Shown piece after piece: positions 34,925-43,891 of a DNA stretch of 64,000 bases. The number at the start of each line of letters is the position of its first letter. Position 1 is the stretch's first letter. Below the pieces are notes generated by a model. The model did no database searches. It saw only the letters and a program-made list of their open reading frames with translations, and was not told the origin of the DNA. The stretch is from NCBI GenBank assembly GCA_028285545.1, contig JANQPA010000114.1, forward strand, positions 1-64,000. Reading direction: 5' to 3'. Source of the DNA: Saprospiraceae bacterium. Lineage in GTDB: Bacteria; Bacteroidota; Bacteroidia; Chitinophagales; Saprospiraceae. Position numbers and translations under genes: made by a program.

Positions 34925-36007
34925 ATGAAGTTTTCTTTTGCTCTGTCTTTGTTGACCCTTAGTCTATTCCTTTTTTCTTGTGATTCCAATCCATTCAAGT
35001 CGAATGAAAGAACCAAACGAGGAGAAGAATTTTATGACCAGTTTGGTATACCTCCTGAGGTTGTAGATCATTTAAGGTCAGAAGAATTGTTAGAGTTAAT
35101 TGCTTTGATAGAGTCCCGAGATACCAGGGTACTTGATAATCCGGAAGTTTTCAAGGATGCTGACTTATATCGGGATTTTGGCTTGCCTAAAGAGATCGCT
35201 GACCGAATGGTTCCCCACCAGATTATCGAATTTATTCAATTGCGAGAGGACTGGCTGTCTAGCGAAGGAGAAATACCTGCCCTTGATTTTTATCGGGATT
35301 TTGGCCTGCCAACAGAATTGACTCAACGGATGCAAGCCCATCAGATTTTGGAGTTCATGCAATTGAGGATCCAATGGATGGAAAACCTTCCCTCGGATTT
35401 AAGCGCCATACCTGAATTGGATTTGTATAAAGACTTTGGTCTGCCTGCTGAGGTAGCCCAGCGTATGGAAGCCCATGAATTAATTGAATATCTGCACCAA
35501 GCAGCGGAAGTAGCTAATAACAGGCGTTCTGAAGATGAAGTATCAGAATGGAGTAGTTTGTACGAAGAATACGGCTTGCCCAAGGAAGTTGCCGATCGAA
35601 TGGAGCCTCATGAGATTATGGAATTTATAAATATGAAAAATAACCCGGAGTTAAGCCATGAAATGAATGCCTTTATTCCATCTCCCGCTATGATTATGTC
35701 TACCATTGGCATTTTTTCATTTATGGTAATTTTATTGGTAGGCCTTGGCCTTTATTATAATTATCGGAAATCAGTAAACCTTCATGACCTCATGTACCAT
35801 AGTATAAAGGAAGGCAAAGAAATTCCTTTTGAAATGTTGCAAATGAATTCCAGAAGAAGTGATTTTCGAAGAGGTATTGTATTGATTTCAATTGGATTGG
35901 CCCTAATAATGTTTTTTAATTTTTCTAATGGCCCTATTGTAGTAGGCTTCATCCCTTTTTTAATTGGCCTGGGATATATGGTAATCGGGCGCTTTGTGCA
36001 AAAGTAA
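34925..36007 (+). CDS. lipoprotein with five DFGLP repeats and a DUF6249-like membrane end
   Basis: This 360-aa protein is of unknown function. The N-terminus is a lipoprotein signal (LFSCDSN, Cys19). Five copies of a helical repeat follow, beginning near residues 34, 79, 120, 165 and 210. The consensus is a short acidic start, Y-x-D-F-G-L-P-x-E-(V/I)-A-x-R-M-x-x-H-(E/Q)-(I/L)-I-E-F. The C-terminal 120 aa have two or three membrane helices and the segment LHDLMYHSIKEGKEIPFEML, which resembles DUF6249 proteins encoded next to sigma factors in Bacteroidota. The ECF sigma gene starts 9 bp after the stop. A signal-sensing or anti-sigma-related role is inferred from position only. The spacing of the repeats is 41-45 residues. 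Confidence 0.85.
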   Translation: MKFSFALSLLTLSLFLFSCDSNPFKSNERTKRGEEFYDQFGIPPEVVDHLRSEELLELIALIESRDTRVLDNPEVFKDADLYRDFGLPKEIADRMVPHQIIEFIQLREDWLSSEGEIPALDFYRDFGLPTELTQRMQAHQILEFMQLRIQWMENLPSDLSAIPELDLYKDFGLPAEVAQRMEAHELIEYLHQAAEVANNRRSEDEVSEWSSLYEEYGLPKEVADRMEPHEIMEFINMKNNPELSHEMNAFIPSPAMIMSTIGIFSFMVILLVGLGLYYNYRKSVNLHDLMYHSIKEGKEIPFEMLQMNSRRSDFRRGIVLISIGLALIMFFNFSNGPIVVGFIPFLIGLGYMVIGRFVQK

Positions 36008-36016
36008 AAGCAAAAT

Positions 36017-36547
36017 ATGGACCAACACTCTGATGCCTATTTTATTTCCAGGGTCGTTTTATTTAATGATCAAAAAGCCTTTGAGCAACTCGTTAAGCGA
36101 TATCAAAAGGATGTTCGTAGCCTGCTCCTTAGGCTTACTGCCGGTGATCACCACAAAACTGATGACTTGGCCCAGGAAACTTTTATCAGAGCTTATACCT
36201 ATTTGAGGTCCTTTAAAGCAAAGGCAAGATTTTCTACCTGGCTGCTAAGAATTGCCTATAACATTTTTTTAGATTCGGTAAAAAAGGAAAAAAGGAGAAA
36301 AAACACTAAATTATACCCACATCAGAAAAGCATCAACCCAGAATCTGGGATGGATGCACAATTAGATTATACCGAATTAATGAAAATACTCCGCCCTCCT
36401 GAACGGGCGGCTATACATTTAGCGTATATTAGTGGCATGAGCCATGGAGATATATCTAAAATTATGGCCTGTCCGGTAGGAACGGTGAAATCCCATATCT
36501 CAAGAGGAAAAAATAGAATTAGGACTTATTTAAAATTAGAATTATGA
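36017..36547 (+). CDS. ECF-type RNA polymerase sigma factor
   Basis: This 176-aa sigma-70 family factor has region 2 (TDDLAQETFIRAYTYL, with RFSTWLLRIAYN) that binds the -10 element and core polymerase. Region 4 is a helix-turn-helix (YISGMSHGDISKIMACPVGTVKSHISRGKNRIRTYL). The ATG is 9 bp after the repeat lipoprotein and its stop overlaps the next start by 4 bp, so the three genes form one operon. By analogy it is held inactive by a membrane protein, here either the small downstream product or the DUF6249-like upstream protein. Confidence 0.92.
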   Translation: MDQHSDAYFISRVVLFNDQKAFEQLVKRYQKDVRSLLLRLTAGDHHKTDDLAQETFIRAYTYLRSFKAKARFSTWLLRIAYNIFLDSVKKEKRRKNTKLYPHQKSINPESGMDAQLDYTELMKILRPPERAAIHLAYISGMSHGDISKIMACPVGTVKSHISRGKNRIRTYLKLEL

Positions 36548-36840
36548 AGCAGAATGAGGAGGAGGATTTCTTAAAAGAAATTTTCCAAATGGAAGATTCT
36601 TCCTTTGAAAATGATGAATTCGCCGCACGGGTAATGTCACAATTACCTTCGGGATATAACCCGATTCGAATCAGAGCCTTCATAATGGGAACTTTTTCTT
36701 TGATGGGGTTGGGCTTTGTAGTACCTGCCTTGATGTCGCCTGAATGGTATGGTAATGTCGCTCATTTAATTGAAATGTACCAGAAAGAAGTAGTGGAAAT
36801 GAGTCTAAACATCGGTGAGCTGATTTCTTCTCCTCAATAA
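36544..36840 (+). CDS. small membrane protein downstream of sigma factor, possible anti-sigma
   Basis: This 98-aa protein has an acidic cytoplasmic N-terminal region (about 1-45) and one membrane helix (about 46-68; FIMGTFSLMGLGFVVPALM), with a short outer tail. The start overlaps the sigma stop in the ATGA form. Size, topology and position suggest an anti-sigma or sigma-regulating membrane protein, but it lacks a recognisable zinc anti-sigma motif. Function is inferred only. Confidence 0.75.
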   Translation: MKQNEEEDFLKEIFQMEDSSFENDEFAARVMSQLPSGYNPIRIRAFIMGTFSLMGLGFVVPALMSPEWYGNVAHLIEMYQKEVVEMSLNIGELISSPQ

Positions 36841-36968
36841 TTTATATAAGTCCAAGTATTAGTGCCCAATATCCAAAAACCCTCTCACCCCTTCCGATTA
36901 TCAATTCCCGGACATTAAATAGGATTTAAGAAAAATTAAGAAAATTATGTACTATCATTGTTTTCGAA

Positions 36969-37649
36969 ATGTCCAAAAATACAGCCATATTATTTTTCTC
37001 TTATAGTCTTGAGAAGGAATCTCAGGTCAAAAAGCTACATCCTAACCAAAAGAGGAACACCCTCCTTCTCAAGCGACTTTATCGCCAGACAAAGAATCTT
37101 TTGCAAAAACAATCACTACCTGTTTTTGAATACAATGAGGATAGACAAAGAGGAATAGGCTTTGGACAACGACTAAGCCATGCCATTGCAGAAGTTTTTA
37201 ACAATGGTTTCCAACAGATTATAGTGGTTGGAAATGATTGCCCCTTTTTATCTAAATCTGATCTTCAAAAGGCAGAACATGCTTTAAAACTTGGAAAACA
37301 AGTAGTGGGAAGAAGCTGTGATGGTGGAGCATTTTTAATTGGCCTTTCCAAGGAGAAATTTTGTGCTTCCAAGTTCTCCTCCCTACCTTGGACGACAGCT
37401 CAATTAGGCTGTGCTTTAACATCAAATCTTTTAGAGGAAGGACCTGTCGAAATACTATCTACAAAGGCAGATCTGGATGATTCTAAAGGACTCAACTATT
37501 TACTGGGCAAATTCAGTAATTTATCATTTGCTCGTATTCTTAATAACCTGTTTGTTCCTAAAGCGCAGCATATAACCTTCAACATAATTCCGCTCTCATT
37601 CCTTTTTAATTGGTCCTGCTTTTTTCGCGGACCACCTTTAAAAAGTTAA
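36969..37649 (+). CDS. DUF2064 family GT-A-fold protein
   Basis: This 226-aa protein matches DUF2064 (TIGR04282-like) glycosyltransferase-fold proteins. Conserved features are the IIVVGNDCPFLSKSDL strand-loop, QRGIGFGQRLSHAI, and GRSCDGGAFLIGL, which build the nucleotide-binding half of the GT-A fold. Related proteins are linked with sugar or thiol metabolism. The substrate is unknown. It is preceded by 128 bp without a gene after the sigma operon and is followed by hairpins before susC, so it is likely a separate unit. The last 30 residues look unconserved. Confidence 0.85.
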   Translation: MSKNTAILFFSYSLEKESQVKKLHPNQKRNTLLLKRLYRQTKNLLQKQSLPVFEYNEDRQRGIGFGQRLSHAIAEVFNNGFQQIIVVGNDCPFLSKSDLQKAEHALKLGKQVVGRSCDGGAFLIGLSKEKFCASKFSSLPWTTAQLGCALTSNLLEEGPVEILSTKADLDDSKGLNYLLGKFSNLSFARILNNLFVPKAQHITFNIIPLSFLFNWSCFFRGPPLKS

Positions 37650-37683
37650 GCTATATTTTTTAAGACTGTTATTTTTTCCTTCT

Positions 37684-37720
37684 AGACGGTATCCGTCTTT
37701 CTGAGCGATTTATTCAGAAA
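37684..37720. terminator. two small stem-loops between DUF2064 and susC genes
   Basis: AGACGG (37684-37689) pairs with CCGTCT (37693-37698), and TTTCTGA (37698-37704) pairs with TCAGAAA (37714-37720). They may end the upstream transcript or be part of the susC leader; no long T run follows. Confidence 0.45.
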
Positions 37721-37751
37721 CTTAGATTCTGTCTGTCAAAAGATTTAAGGC

Positions 37752-40700
37752 ATGAGAATACTTTTTCTTTTATGTGTATTATGTTGTTTAACCCTGCCAT
37801 CATTTTCTCAAAATCAGCAAATTACTGGGAAGGTAGTGGATGGTGAGGAACCTGTTATTGGTGCTTCCATTTTTAATAGAAGTATTGAAACCGGAGTGAT
37901 AACTGATGCTAATGGGTCTTTTCAACTATTGGCTAGTATTGGTGATGCTATTGAAGTAAGTTTTTTGGGTTATGAGTCAATTGTTTTTAAGGTGGATCAG
38001 CGAAAAAGCTATGAGATTGACCTGTCTTCCTTTGTTTTTGACTTAAATGAGGTTGTTGTTACAGCTTTGGGATTAGAAAGAGAATCTAAAGCTCTGGGAT
38101 ACTCCGTACAGCAGTTGCAGGCTGAAAAGCTAAATCAAGTTAAATCAGTAAATTTCCTGGATAACCTATCTGGAAAACTGGCTGGGGTAACCATAAGTCA
38201 AGGGGCTACTGGGGTAGGCTCTACCTCAAAAATATCAATCCGTGGAGAGGCTTCTTTTACCAATAACAACCCTTTATTTGTGGTAGATGGAATACCTATA
38301 AATAATAATACCATTTATAATTTTACTAATGAAGCAGCAGCAGGTTTTCAAGAAGTGGATTTTGGGAATGGGGCTATGGAAGTAAATCCTGATGATATTG
38401 CCTCAGTTACAGTTTTAAAAGGGCCAAGCGCAGCAGCCCTATATGGAACCCGAGCCTCCAATGGCGTAATCATCATTAATACTAAAGACGGTTCCGAATC
38501 GGAAGGACTCGGAATTACTATCAACTCTACAACATTCGTAGACCGGGCATTTCAGCTGCCTCAATTCCAAAACCTTTTTGGACAAGGAAATTCCGGACAG
38601 TTTGAATTTGTGGACGGCTTAGGAGGAGGAATCAATGATAATATTACCTATAGTTATGGGCCAAGGTTGGATGCCGGCCTGCTCATCCCTCAGTTTGATA
38701 GCCCAGTGATCTTAGCAAATGGGCAAACGGTTCGTGGAGGTGATGTAGCGGTGCATGGAGGACTTCCCATTACTCCTACACCCTTTGTTTCCAATCCAGA
38801 TAATCTAAAGGATTTCTACGAAACAGGGGTGACAAGCATTAACTCAATAGCCTTGGCGGGTGCCTATCAAAAAGGGAATTATCGGTTTTCTTTTACAGAT
38901 TTAAGAAGTGAATCCATAATCCCCGGAGTGAACCTGGATCGTAAAACGGCGGCCGTGCGGACTCAATTTCGTCCCAGTGATAGATTTAAAATTTCTACTG
39001 GAATAAATTATGTGAATTCCCAAAGTGACAACCGTCCAGGTAGCGGCTATGGTTCGGAAAACATAAACTATTCCCTGGTTGCCTGGTTGGGCCGACAATC
39101 AAACCTAAATTCCTTGCGTGATTATTGGCAGCCAGGTCTGGAAGATGTGCAGCAATATTCTTTCAATTATACTTTTTTTGATAACCCCTATTTTATTTTG
39201 CTGGAAAATAGAAACTCCTTTAATAGAGATCGTGTGTTCGGAAATATTTCTGCGAAGTATGATTTTTCAGAAAACCTCAGTTTGACCTTACGGTCGGGAA
39301 TGGATTATTCGGATGAATTAAGACGTTTTAGAAGGGCTTTCTCAAGTAACCGATTCCGGAATGGTGGGTATGCTGAGCATACCGTGAACTTTAGGGAAAT
39401 CAACACGGATTTTCTATTGAATTATAAAAATCAATTTGGTGTTTTTTCTTTAGATATGTCCGTCGGCGGTAATCGAATGGATCAATGGGCATCCACAGTA
39501 CAGACACAGGCAACCTCCCTTGCTCAACCTGGGATTTTCAAATTATCCAATGCAGCTTCTCCCCTGGAAATTTTTGAACAGGATGCCAGAAAAAGGATCA
39601 ACAGTATTTATGGGATAGCAAAACTTGGATATAAAAACATCTTATTTGTCGACATTACCGGAAGAAATGATTGGTCCAGTGCTTTAGCTACACCTACTAA
39701 TGCCTCTAATACTTCCTTTTTCTATCCTTCTGTTTCCACCTCTCTTGTATTAAGCCAAATTTTGGACCTTCCTGATTTTGTTTCTTTTGCTAAACTGAGA
39801 GCCAGCTGGGCCCAGGTCGGTAATGATACCAATCCCTTCCAAACAGCAGGGGTGTTTCTGGCACAAACACCTTTTAATTCACAGCCTACTTTTAGCGAAC
39901 AATCATTTATTCCCAATAGTGCCCTAAAACCAGAGCAAACCAGTTCCATTGAATTTGGGGCAGATGTTCGTTTTTTAGATGATCGCATAGGGCTTGACAT
40001 TACTTATTATAATGCCTTAACGGAAAACCAGATCCTTTCTCTGCCCATTGCCATTTCCTCAGGTTATGATGAGCAGGTATTAAATGGAGGGGCGGTGCGC
40101 TCAAAAGGAGTAGAAGTATTATTAAATGTAATGCCAGTAAGAACCAGGAATTTTCGATGGAATGCCTTTTTTAATTTTAGTACCAACCGTGCTAGGGTAG
40201 AATCCTTGCCGGATGAAACCCAGCGCCTCACTCTAGCTTTTACCAGAGTTTATGATAATACCAATCAGACTGTATGGTATCAGGTGCGTGAAGGAGACCG
40301 AATAGGGGATATGTGGGGAACAGGCTACCTCCGCAATGAAAATGGGGATTTTGTCATTTCTGAAAACGGAAGGTATATTGTTGATAATACCCTCAAAAAA
40401 CTAGGAAATTACAATCCTGACTTTATTCTCGGTTTTTCTAATCAGTTTCAATACAAAAACATCAACCTGGGCTTCGTTTTTGACTGGAGGCAAGGCGGGG
40501 TGCTTGTATCCAGAACACAAGCTCTTGCTGGAGTGGGTGGACAATTAATTGAAACGGCAGACCGACCTGAAGATGGAATTGTTGCTCCTGGTGTAGTCAA
40601 TACCGGAACGGTGGCCAGTCCAAATTACGTTCCAAATACTACTGCAATTTCCGCAGAATCATTTTACCGGCAATTTTATGATCGAAATCATGAGGAGAAT

Positions 40701-40967
40701 AATACTTATGATGCTTCCTATTTGAAATTAAGAGAACTGAATCTGGGCTACACCTTTTCAAAAACGAGTCTTAAAGATAGTTTTCTTAAAGGATTGGAAA
40801 GCCTTAGCATTAACTTAATTGGCCGAAATCTATTCGCCATTTCCGATATTCCTCATTTTGATCCGGAGCAAATTGCCGTCCAGGGTCAAAATATTGTCAG
40901 CGGGGTGGAGGATATGTCTTATGCTACTACCAGGAGTTTTGGCTTAAGTATAGGTTTAGGTTTTTAG
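37752..40967 (+). CDS. susC: SusC/RagA family TonB-linked outer-membrane receptor
   Basis: This 1071-aa receptor has a signal peptide (about 1-19), a CarboxypepD_reg-like domain (about 22-95; ITGKVVDGEEPVIGASI), the SusC plug signature (NLSGKLAGVTISQG, VDGIPINN, VLKGPSAAALYGTRASNGVIIINTK) and a long barrel ending with a Phe (SIGLGF). It forms a complex with the SusD lipoprotein encoded 77 bp downstream and imports a substrate too large for porins. Neighbours suggest uptake of a small phosphorylated or charged nutrient, as no glycoside hydrolase is present. It has no N-terminal anti-sigma extension (STN), so it is not of the FecA-signalling type. Confidence 0.94.
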   Translation: MRILFLLCVLCCLTLPSFSQNQQITGKVVDGEEPVIGASIFNRSIETGVITDANGSFQLLASIGDAIEVSFLGYESIVFKVDQRKSYEIDLSSFVFDLNEVVVTALGLERESKALGYSVQQLQAEKLNQVKSVNFLDNLSGKLAGVTISQGATGVGSTSKISIRGEASFTNNNPLFVVDGIPINNNTIYNFTNEAAAGFQEVDFGNGAMEVNPDDIASVTVLKGPSAAALYGTRASNGVIIINTKDGSESEGLGITINSTTFVDRAFQLPQFQNLFGQGNSGQFEFVDGLGGGINDNITYSYGPRLDAGLLIPQFDSPVILANGQTVRGGDVAVHGGLPITPTPFVSNPDNLKDFYETGVTSINSIALAGAYQKGNYRFSFTDLRSESIIPGVNLDRKTAAVRTQFRPSDRFKISTGINYVNSQSDNRPGSGYGSENINYSLVAWLGRQSNLNSLRDYWQPGLEDVQQYSFNYTFFDNPYFILLENRNSFNRDRVFGNISAKYDFSENLSLTLRSGMDYSDELRRFRRAFSSNRFRNGGYAEHTVNFREINTDFLLNYKNQFGVFSLDMSVGGNRMDQWASTVQTQATSLAQPGIFKLSNAASPLEIFEQDARKRINSIYGIAKLGYKNILFVDITGRNDWSSALATPTNASNTSFFYPSVSTSLVLSQILDLPDFVSFAKLRASWAQVGNDTNPFQTAGVFLAQTPFNSQPTFSEQSFIPNSALKPEQTSSIEFGADVRFLDDRIGLDITYYNALTENQILSLPIAISSGYDEQVLNGGAVRSKGVEVLLNVMPVRTRNFRWNAFFNFSTNRARVESLPDETQRLTLAFTRVYDNTNQTVWYQVREGDRIGDMWGTGYLRNENGDFVISENGRYIVDNTLKKLGNYNPDFILGFSNQFQYKNINLGFVFDWRQGGVLVSRTQALAGVGGQLIETADRPEDGIVAPGVVNTGTVASPNYVPNTTAISAESFYRQFYDRNHEENNTYDASYLKLRELNLGYTFSKTSLKDSFLKGLESLSINLIGRNLFAISDIPHFDPEQIAVQGQNIVSGVEDMSYATTRSFGLSIGLGF

Positions 40968-41014
40968 ATTAGCAAATGTGCAGATTAGTAGATGTGCAGA
41001 TTAGTAGATGTGCA
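40967..41014. repeat. three 16-bp tandem units between susC and susD
   Basis: Units at 40967-40982, 40983-40998 and 40999-41014 follow GATTAGTAGATGTGCA. The second and third are identical and the first differs at two bases. The first base belongs to the susC stop codon. Confidence 0.85.
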
Positions 41015-41044
41015 GATGTAGGTTAGTTAGCCAGTATTTTTAAT

Positions 41045-42502
41045 ATGAAAACAAAAAAAATGAAATTTCAATATAAAGCAGTAGCAATAATTTTTTTAGC
41101 AGGATTCATTTCCTGTACCAATGATTTTGAGGAAATTAATACGAATCCAAATGCTCCTATCGATGTTCAGCCAAGTTTACTACTTCGCCAGGTAATTTTT
41201 GATTATGGAGAGCAAATGTCTTATGAAGGATTTGTGGCTGGTAATTTATTGGGACAGTATTTCACAGCTATTGATTTTAACCTTTTTGATCGCCACAGCC
41301 TGACCGAGCCTCAGTTTGGAGGCAATCCGTGGCCTATCTTGTATACTAATTTGAGAGATAACGAGATCATTTTAGAAAAAGCACAAAATAATTCAACCTT
41401 TAGTGTTTATGAAGGACCTGCTCTAATATTAAAATCTTATATGGCTGCTGTGTTAACAGACCTGTTTGGTGACGTTCCTTATAGTGAAGCCCTCCAAGGA
41501 AAAGATGGAAAGGTGACCCCTGCTTATGATTCCCAAGAAGATATTTATTTGGGGGATGGAGGAATTTTGGATAACCTTGAACAAGCGATTGAGGCCATCC
41601 TAAATTATGAAGGCAACATACCCTTGGAAGGAGATATTTTGTTTAATGGAGATTTGAATAAATGGATTGCTTTTGCCAATTCTTTAAGAATCAAGTATTT
41701 GATGAGAATATCTAATACAACAGAAGTTACTGCTGAACTTCAATCCATTTTTGATGAAGGTAGGTACATACAGGAAAATAGGGATAATGCAATCTTCGAC
41801 TTCACCAATACAGAGCCTAATAATTTTCGATTGGCAACCGCCCGAATTGGAGACTTCAATTTATTCATAATGTCTGAGACGATTGAAGAAATCTTGAAAG
41901 AACTTGGGGATACGCGTATGGAAGTATTTTTTAGACCTGCAACCAATCAAGCTGGTGAGTACCGAGGCTTACTTAATGGACCGGATGCCTCCCAACTTTC
42001 TATTTCTGTGGCAGATTTTTCTCTTTCCGGAACCATTTTCAGGGAACGTACCGGAGATTTGGACGCCAATTTTATGACGGCATGGGAAACCAATCTATTG
42101 CTGGCTGAGGCAGCTGAACGACAATTGATCAATGCTGATGCAAAATCTCTTTATGAGAAGGGGGTTCAGCAATCATTTGAATATTGGCAAGCTGCTATGC
42201 CGGCTGATTATTTGCTAAGAGGACCGGCAACTTATGATGAACCAGGTGTTGACCATCTCGAACAGATCATTACTCAAAAATGGCTCTCAAATATCATTAA
42301 TGGTTATGAAGGGTGGATTGAATATCGTAGAACCGGATATCCGGAATTGAAACCCATTTCTGCAAGTTTAAATAATGATTTAATCCCGATAAGGCTTCCA
42401 TATCCAACTGATGAAGATGCTTTAAACAATAGTAATTTTAGTAAGGCGGCTCAAGCTACTAATGGCAATAGTATAAATGCACCGGTTTGGTGGGATGAAT
42501 AA
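41045..42502 (+). CDS. susD: SusD/RagB family nutrient-binding lipoprotein
   Basis: This 485-aa surface lipoprotein has a signal ending in FISC (Cys24), and the TPR-like SusD fold. Features include NTNPNAPIDVQPSLLLRQV near the start, and SYMAAVLTDLFGDVPYSEAL, the core motif of the SusD-like 2 group. The C-terminus has GWIEYRRTGYPEL. It forms the lid over SusC and captures the ligand. The symporter gene starts 8 bp after its stop, so the genes are co-transcribed. The ATG at 41045 precedes a second ATG at 41060 that would also work. Confidence 0.93.
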   Translation: MKTKKMKFQYKAVAIIFLAGFISCTNDFEEINTNPNAPIDVQPSLLLRQVIFDYGEQMSYEGFVAGNLLGQYFTAIDFNLFDRHSLTEPQFGGNPWPILYTNLRDNEIILEKAQNNSTFSVYEGPALILKSYMAAVLTDLFGDVPYSEALQGKDGKVTPAYDSQEDIYLGDGGILDNLEQAIEAILNYEGNIPLEGDILFNGDLNKWIAFANSLRIKYLMRISNTTEVTAELQSIFDEGRYIQENRDNAIFDFTNTEPNNFRLATARIGDFNLFIMSETIEEILKELGDTRMEVFFRPATNQAGEYRGLLNGPDASQLSISVADFSLSGTIFRERTGDLDANFMTAWETNLLLAEAAERQLINADAKSLYEKGVQQSFEYWQAAMPADYLLRGPATYDEPGVDHLEQIITQKWLSNIINGYEGWIEYRRTGYPELKPISASLNNDLIPIRLPYPTDEDALNNSNFSKAAQATNGNSINAPVWWDE

Positions 42503-42510
42503 TACAAGGT

Positions 42511-43863
42511 ATGGATGTTGTTTCAATACAATGGATTTTAGTTGTCGGATCTAGTTTGATTTTGTTTTGGATAGCTCCCTGGGCCAAGTCTAAAAATGAC
42601 TTTTTTCGGGGCAGCAAACTGGAAAAAGAGCCTGGATTCTGGATGCTGACCAGCAGCCTGGTCATTTCTTGGCTTTTTGCCAAATCCATAACCAATGCTG
42701 CTAATTTGGGATTAAGCTTTGGTTTTGTAGGAGGATTGGCCTATGCAACCTATTATCTTTCTTTTTTAACTGCCGGGATTATCATTTATGGAATGAGAGT
42801 TCAGGGAGGTTTTGTTTCCTTGCATCATTTTCTTAATTCAAGGTATGGAAGAGGAGCAGTAATCTTATTTTCGATTTTGATCAGTTTTCGATTACTCAAT
42901 GAAGTCTGGTCCAATACCATGGTAATTGGCTCTTATTTTGGTGATCAGGGTAGCTCCTCCTATTATTGGGCCATAATTCTTTTTACCCTGTTAACTGTGG
43001 CCTATACCATCAAGGGAGGATTGCGCAGTTCCCTGCTTACTGATTTGATACAGATGATTCTTTTTGGAATCCTCTTATTCGTAATTTTGGGCATGATTTT
43101 ACCGGAAAAAAATGGAGATGTTTCTGCATTTGTTCAAACTGGTAATTGGACGATGGCAGGAGGCTTAAATCTATTATTTGTAGCATTAATTCAGGTATTT
43201 AGTTATCCCTTTCATGACCCGGTATTGACTGACAGGGCCTTTATCAGTTCTCCCAAAACAACCTTACGTAGCTTTATTGCTGCCACTTTTATTGGTGGCT
43301 TGTGCATTATTTTATTCAGTTTTGTAGGGATTTATGGACAGATGGAAGGTTTAGAAGGCCAGGCACCTGTAGAGGTAGGTAAACTTTTAGGCCTAGGCAT
43401 GCAATTGATGATGAATTTTATAATGATAACCTCAGCTGCCTCAACCCTCGATAGTACCTTTAATTCCTTTTCAAAATTGGTGGTAGTGGATTTATCTGAT
43501 CAGAAAAGGCAGACAATAAGCTGGGGTAGGAGGATAATTATTCTCATTGCTGTTTTGGGAACCATACCTGTCTTTTTGGGTGCTGAAATACTTGCAGCCA
43601 CTACAATAAGTGGGACCACGGTTATTGGCTTAACTCCTATTTTTATTTTCTGGAAAAAAAAGGCTCCCAGATGGTCCTATTTTTTAAGTGTTGGAACCGG
43701 GATGCTTTTTGGAATTTGTTTAGCTATAGATGCCTGGCCGGACAGCTGGATTTTTACAAATGGAAAATATGCAGAGCTGCTGGCTGTAAATTCGGTGGCT
43801 CTTTTAGCCTGTTTTGTTGGATACTTTGTTCCTTTTTTGAAAAATAAAGCTATACCGAATTAA
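42511..43863 (+). CDS. sodium:solute symporter family transporter
   Basis: This 450-aa inner-membrane protein has about 12-13 helices of the LeuT-like SSS family. Signature regions are LVISWLFAKSITNAANLG in helix 1 (with FRLLNEVWSN), TIKGGLRSSLLTDLIQM in the middle, and ITSAASTLDSTFNSFSKL near helix 8-9, which holds the sodium site Ser/Thr residues. It imports a solute with sodium, completing uptake of the SusCD substrate across the inner membrane. The gene is 8 bp after susD, and the metallophosphoesterase follows within about 30 bp. The sodium gradient could come from the oad pump encoded elsewhere in the window. Confidence 0.9.
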   Translation: MDVVSIQWILVVGSSLILFWIAPWAKSKNDFFRGSKLEKEPGFWMLTSSLVISWLFAKSITNAANLGLSFGFVGGLAYATYYLSFLTAGIIIYGMRVQGGFVSLHHFLNSRYGRGAVILFSILISFRLLNEVWSNTMVIGSYFGDQGSSSYYWAIILFTLLTVAYTIKGGLRSSLLTDLIQMILFGILLFVILGMILPEKNGDVSAFVQTGNWTMAGGLNLLFVALIQVFSYPFHDPVLTDRAFISSPKTTLRSFIAATFIGGLCIILFSFVGIYGQMEGLEGQAPVEVGKLLGLGMQLMMNFIMITSAASTLDSTFNSFSKLVVVDLSDQKRQTISWGRRIIILIAVLGTIPVFLGAEILAATTISGTTVIGLTPIFIFWKKKAPRWSYFLSVGTGMLFGICLAIDAWPDSWIFTNGKYAELLAVNSVALLACFVGYFVPFLKNKAIPN

Positions 43864-43891
43864 TTTTTTGAAACGAGACTTGCCTACTTAT

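Noticed and set aside
43868-43891. TTG start for the metallophosphoesterase
   Set aside because: It adds eight residues without a ribosome binding site; the ATG at 43892 is preferred, though not certain.
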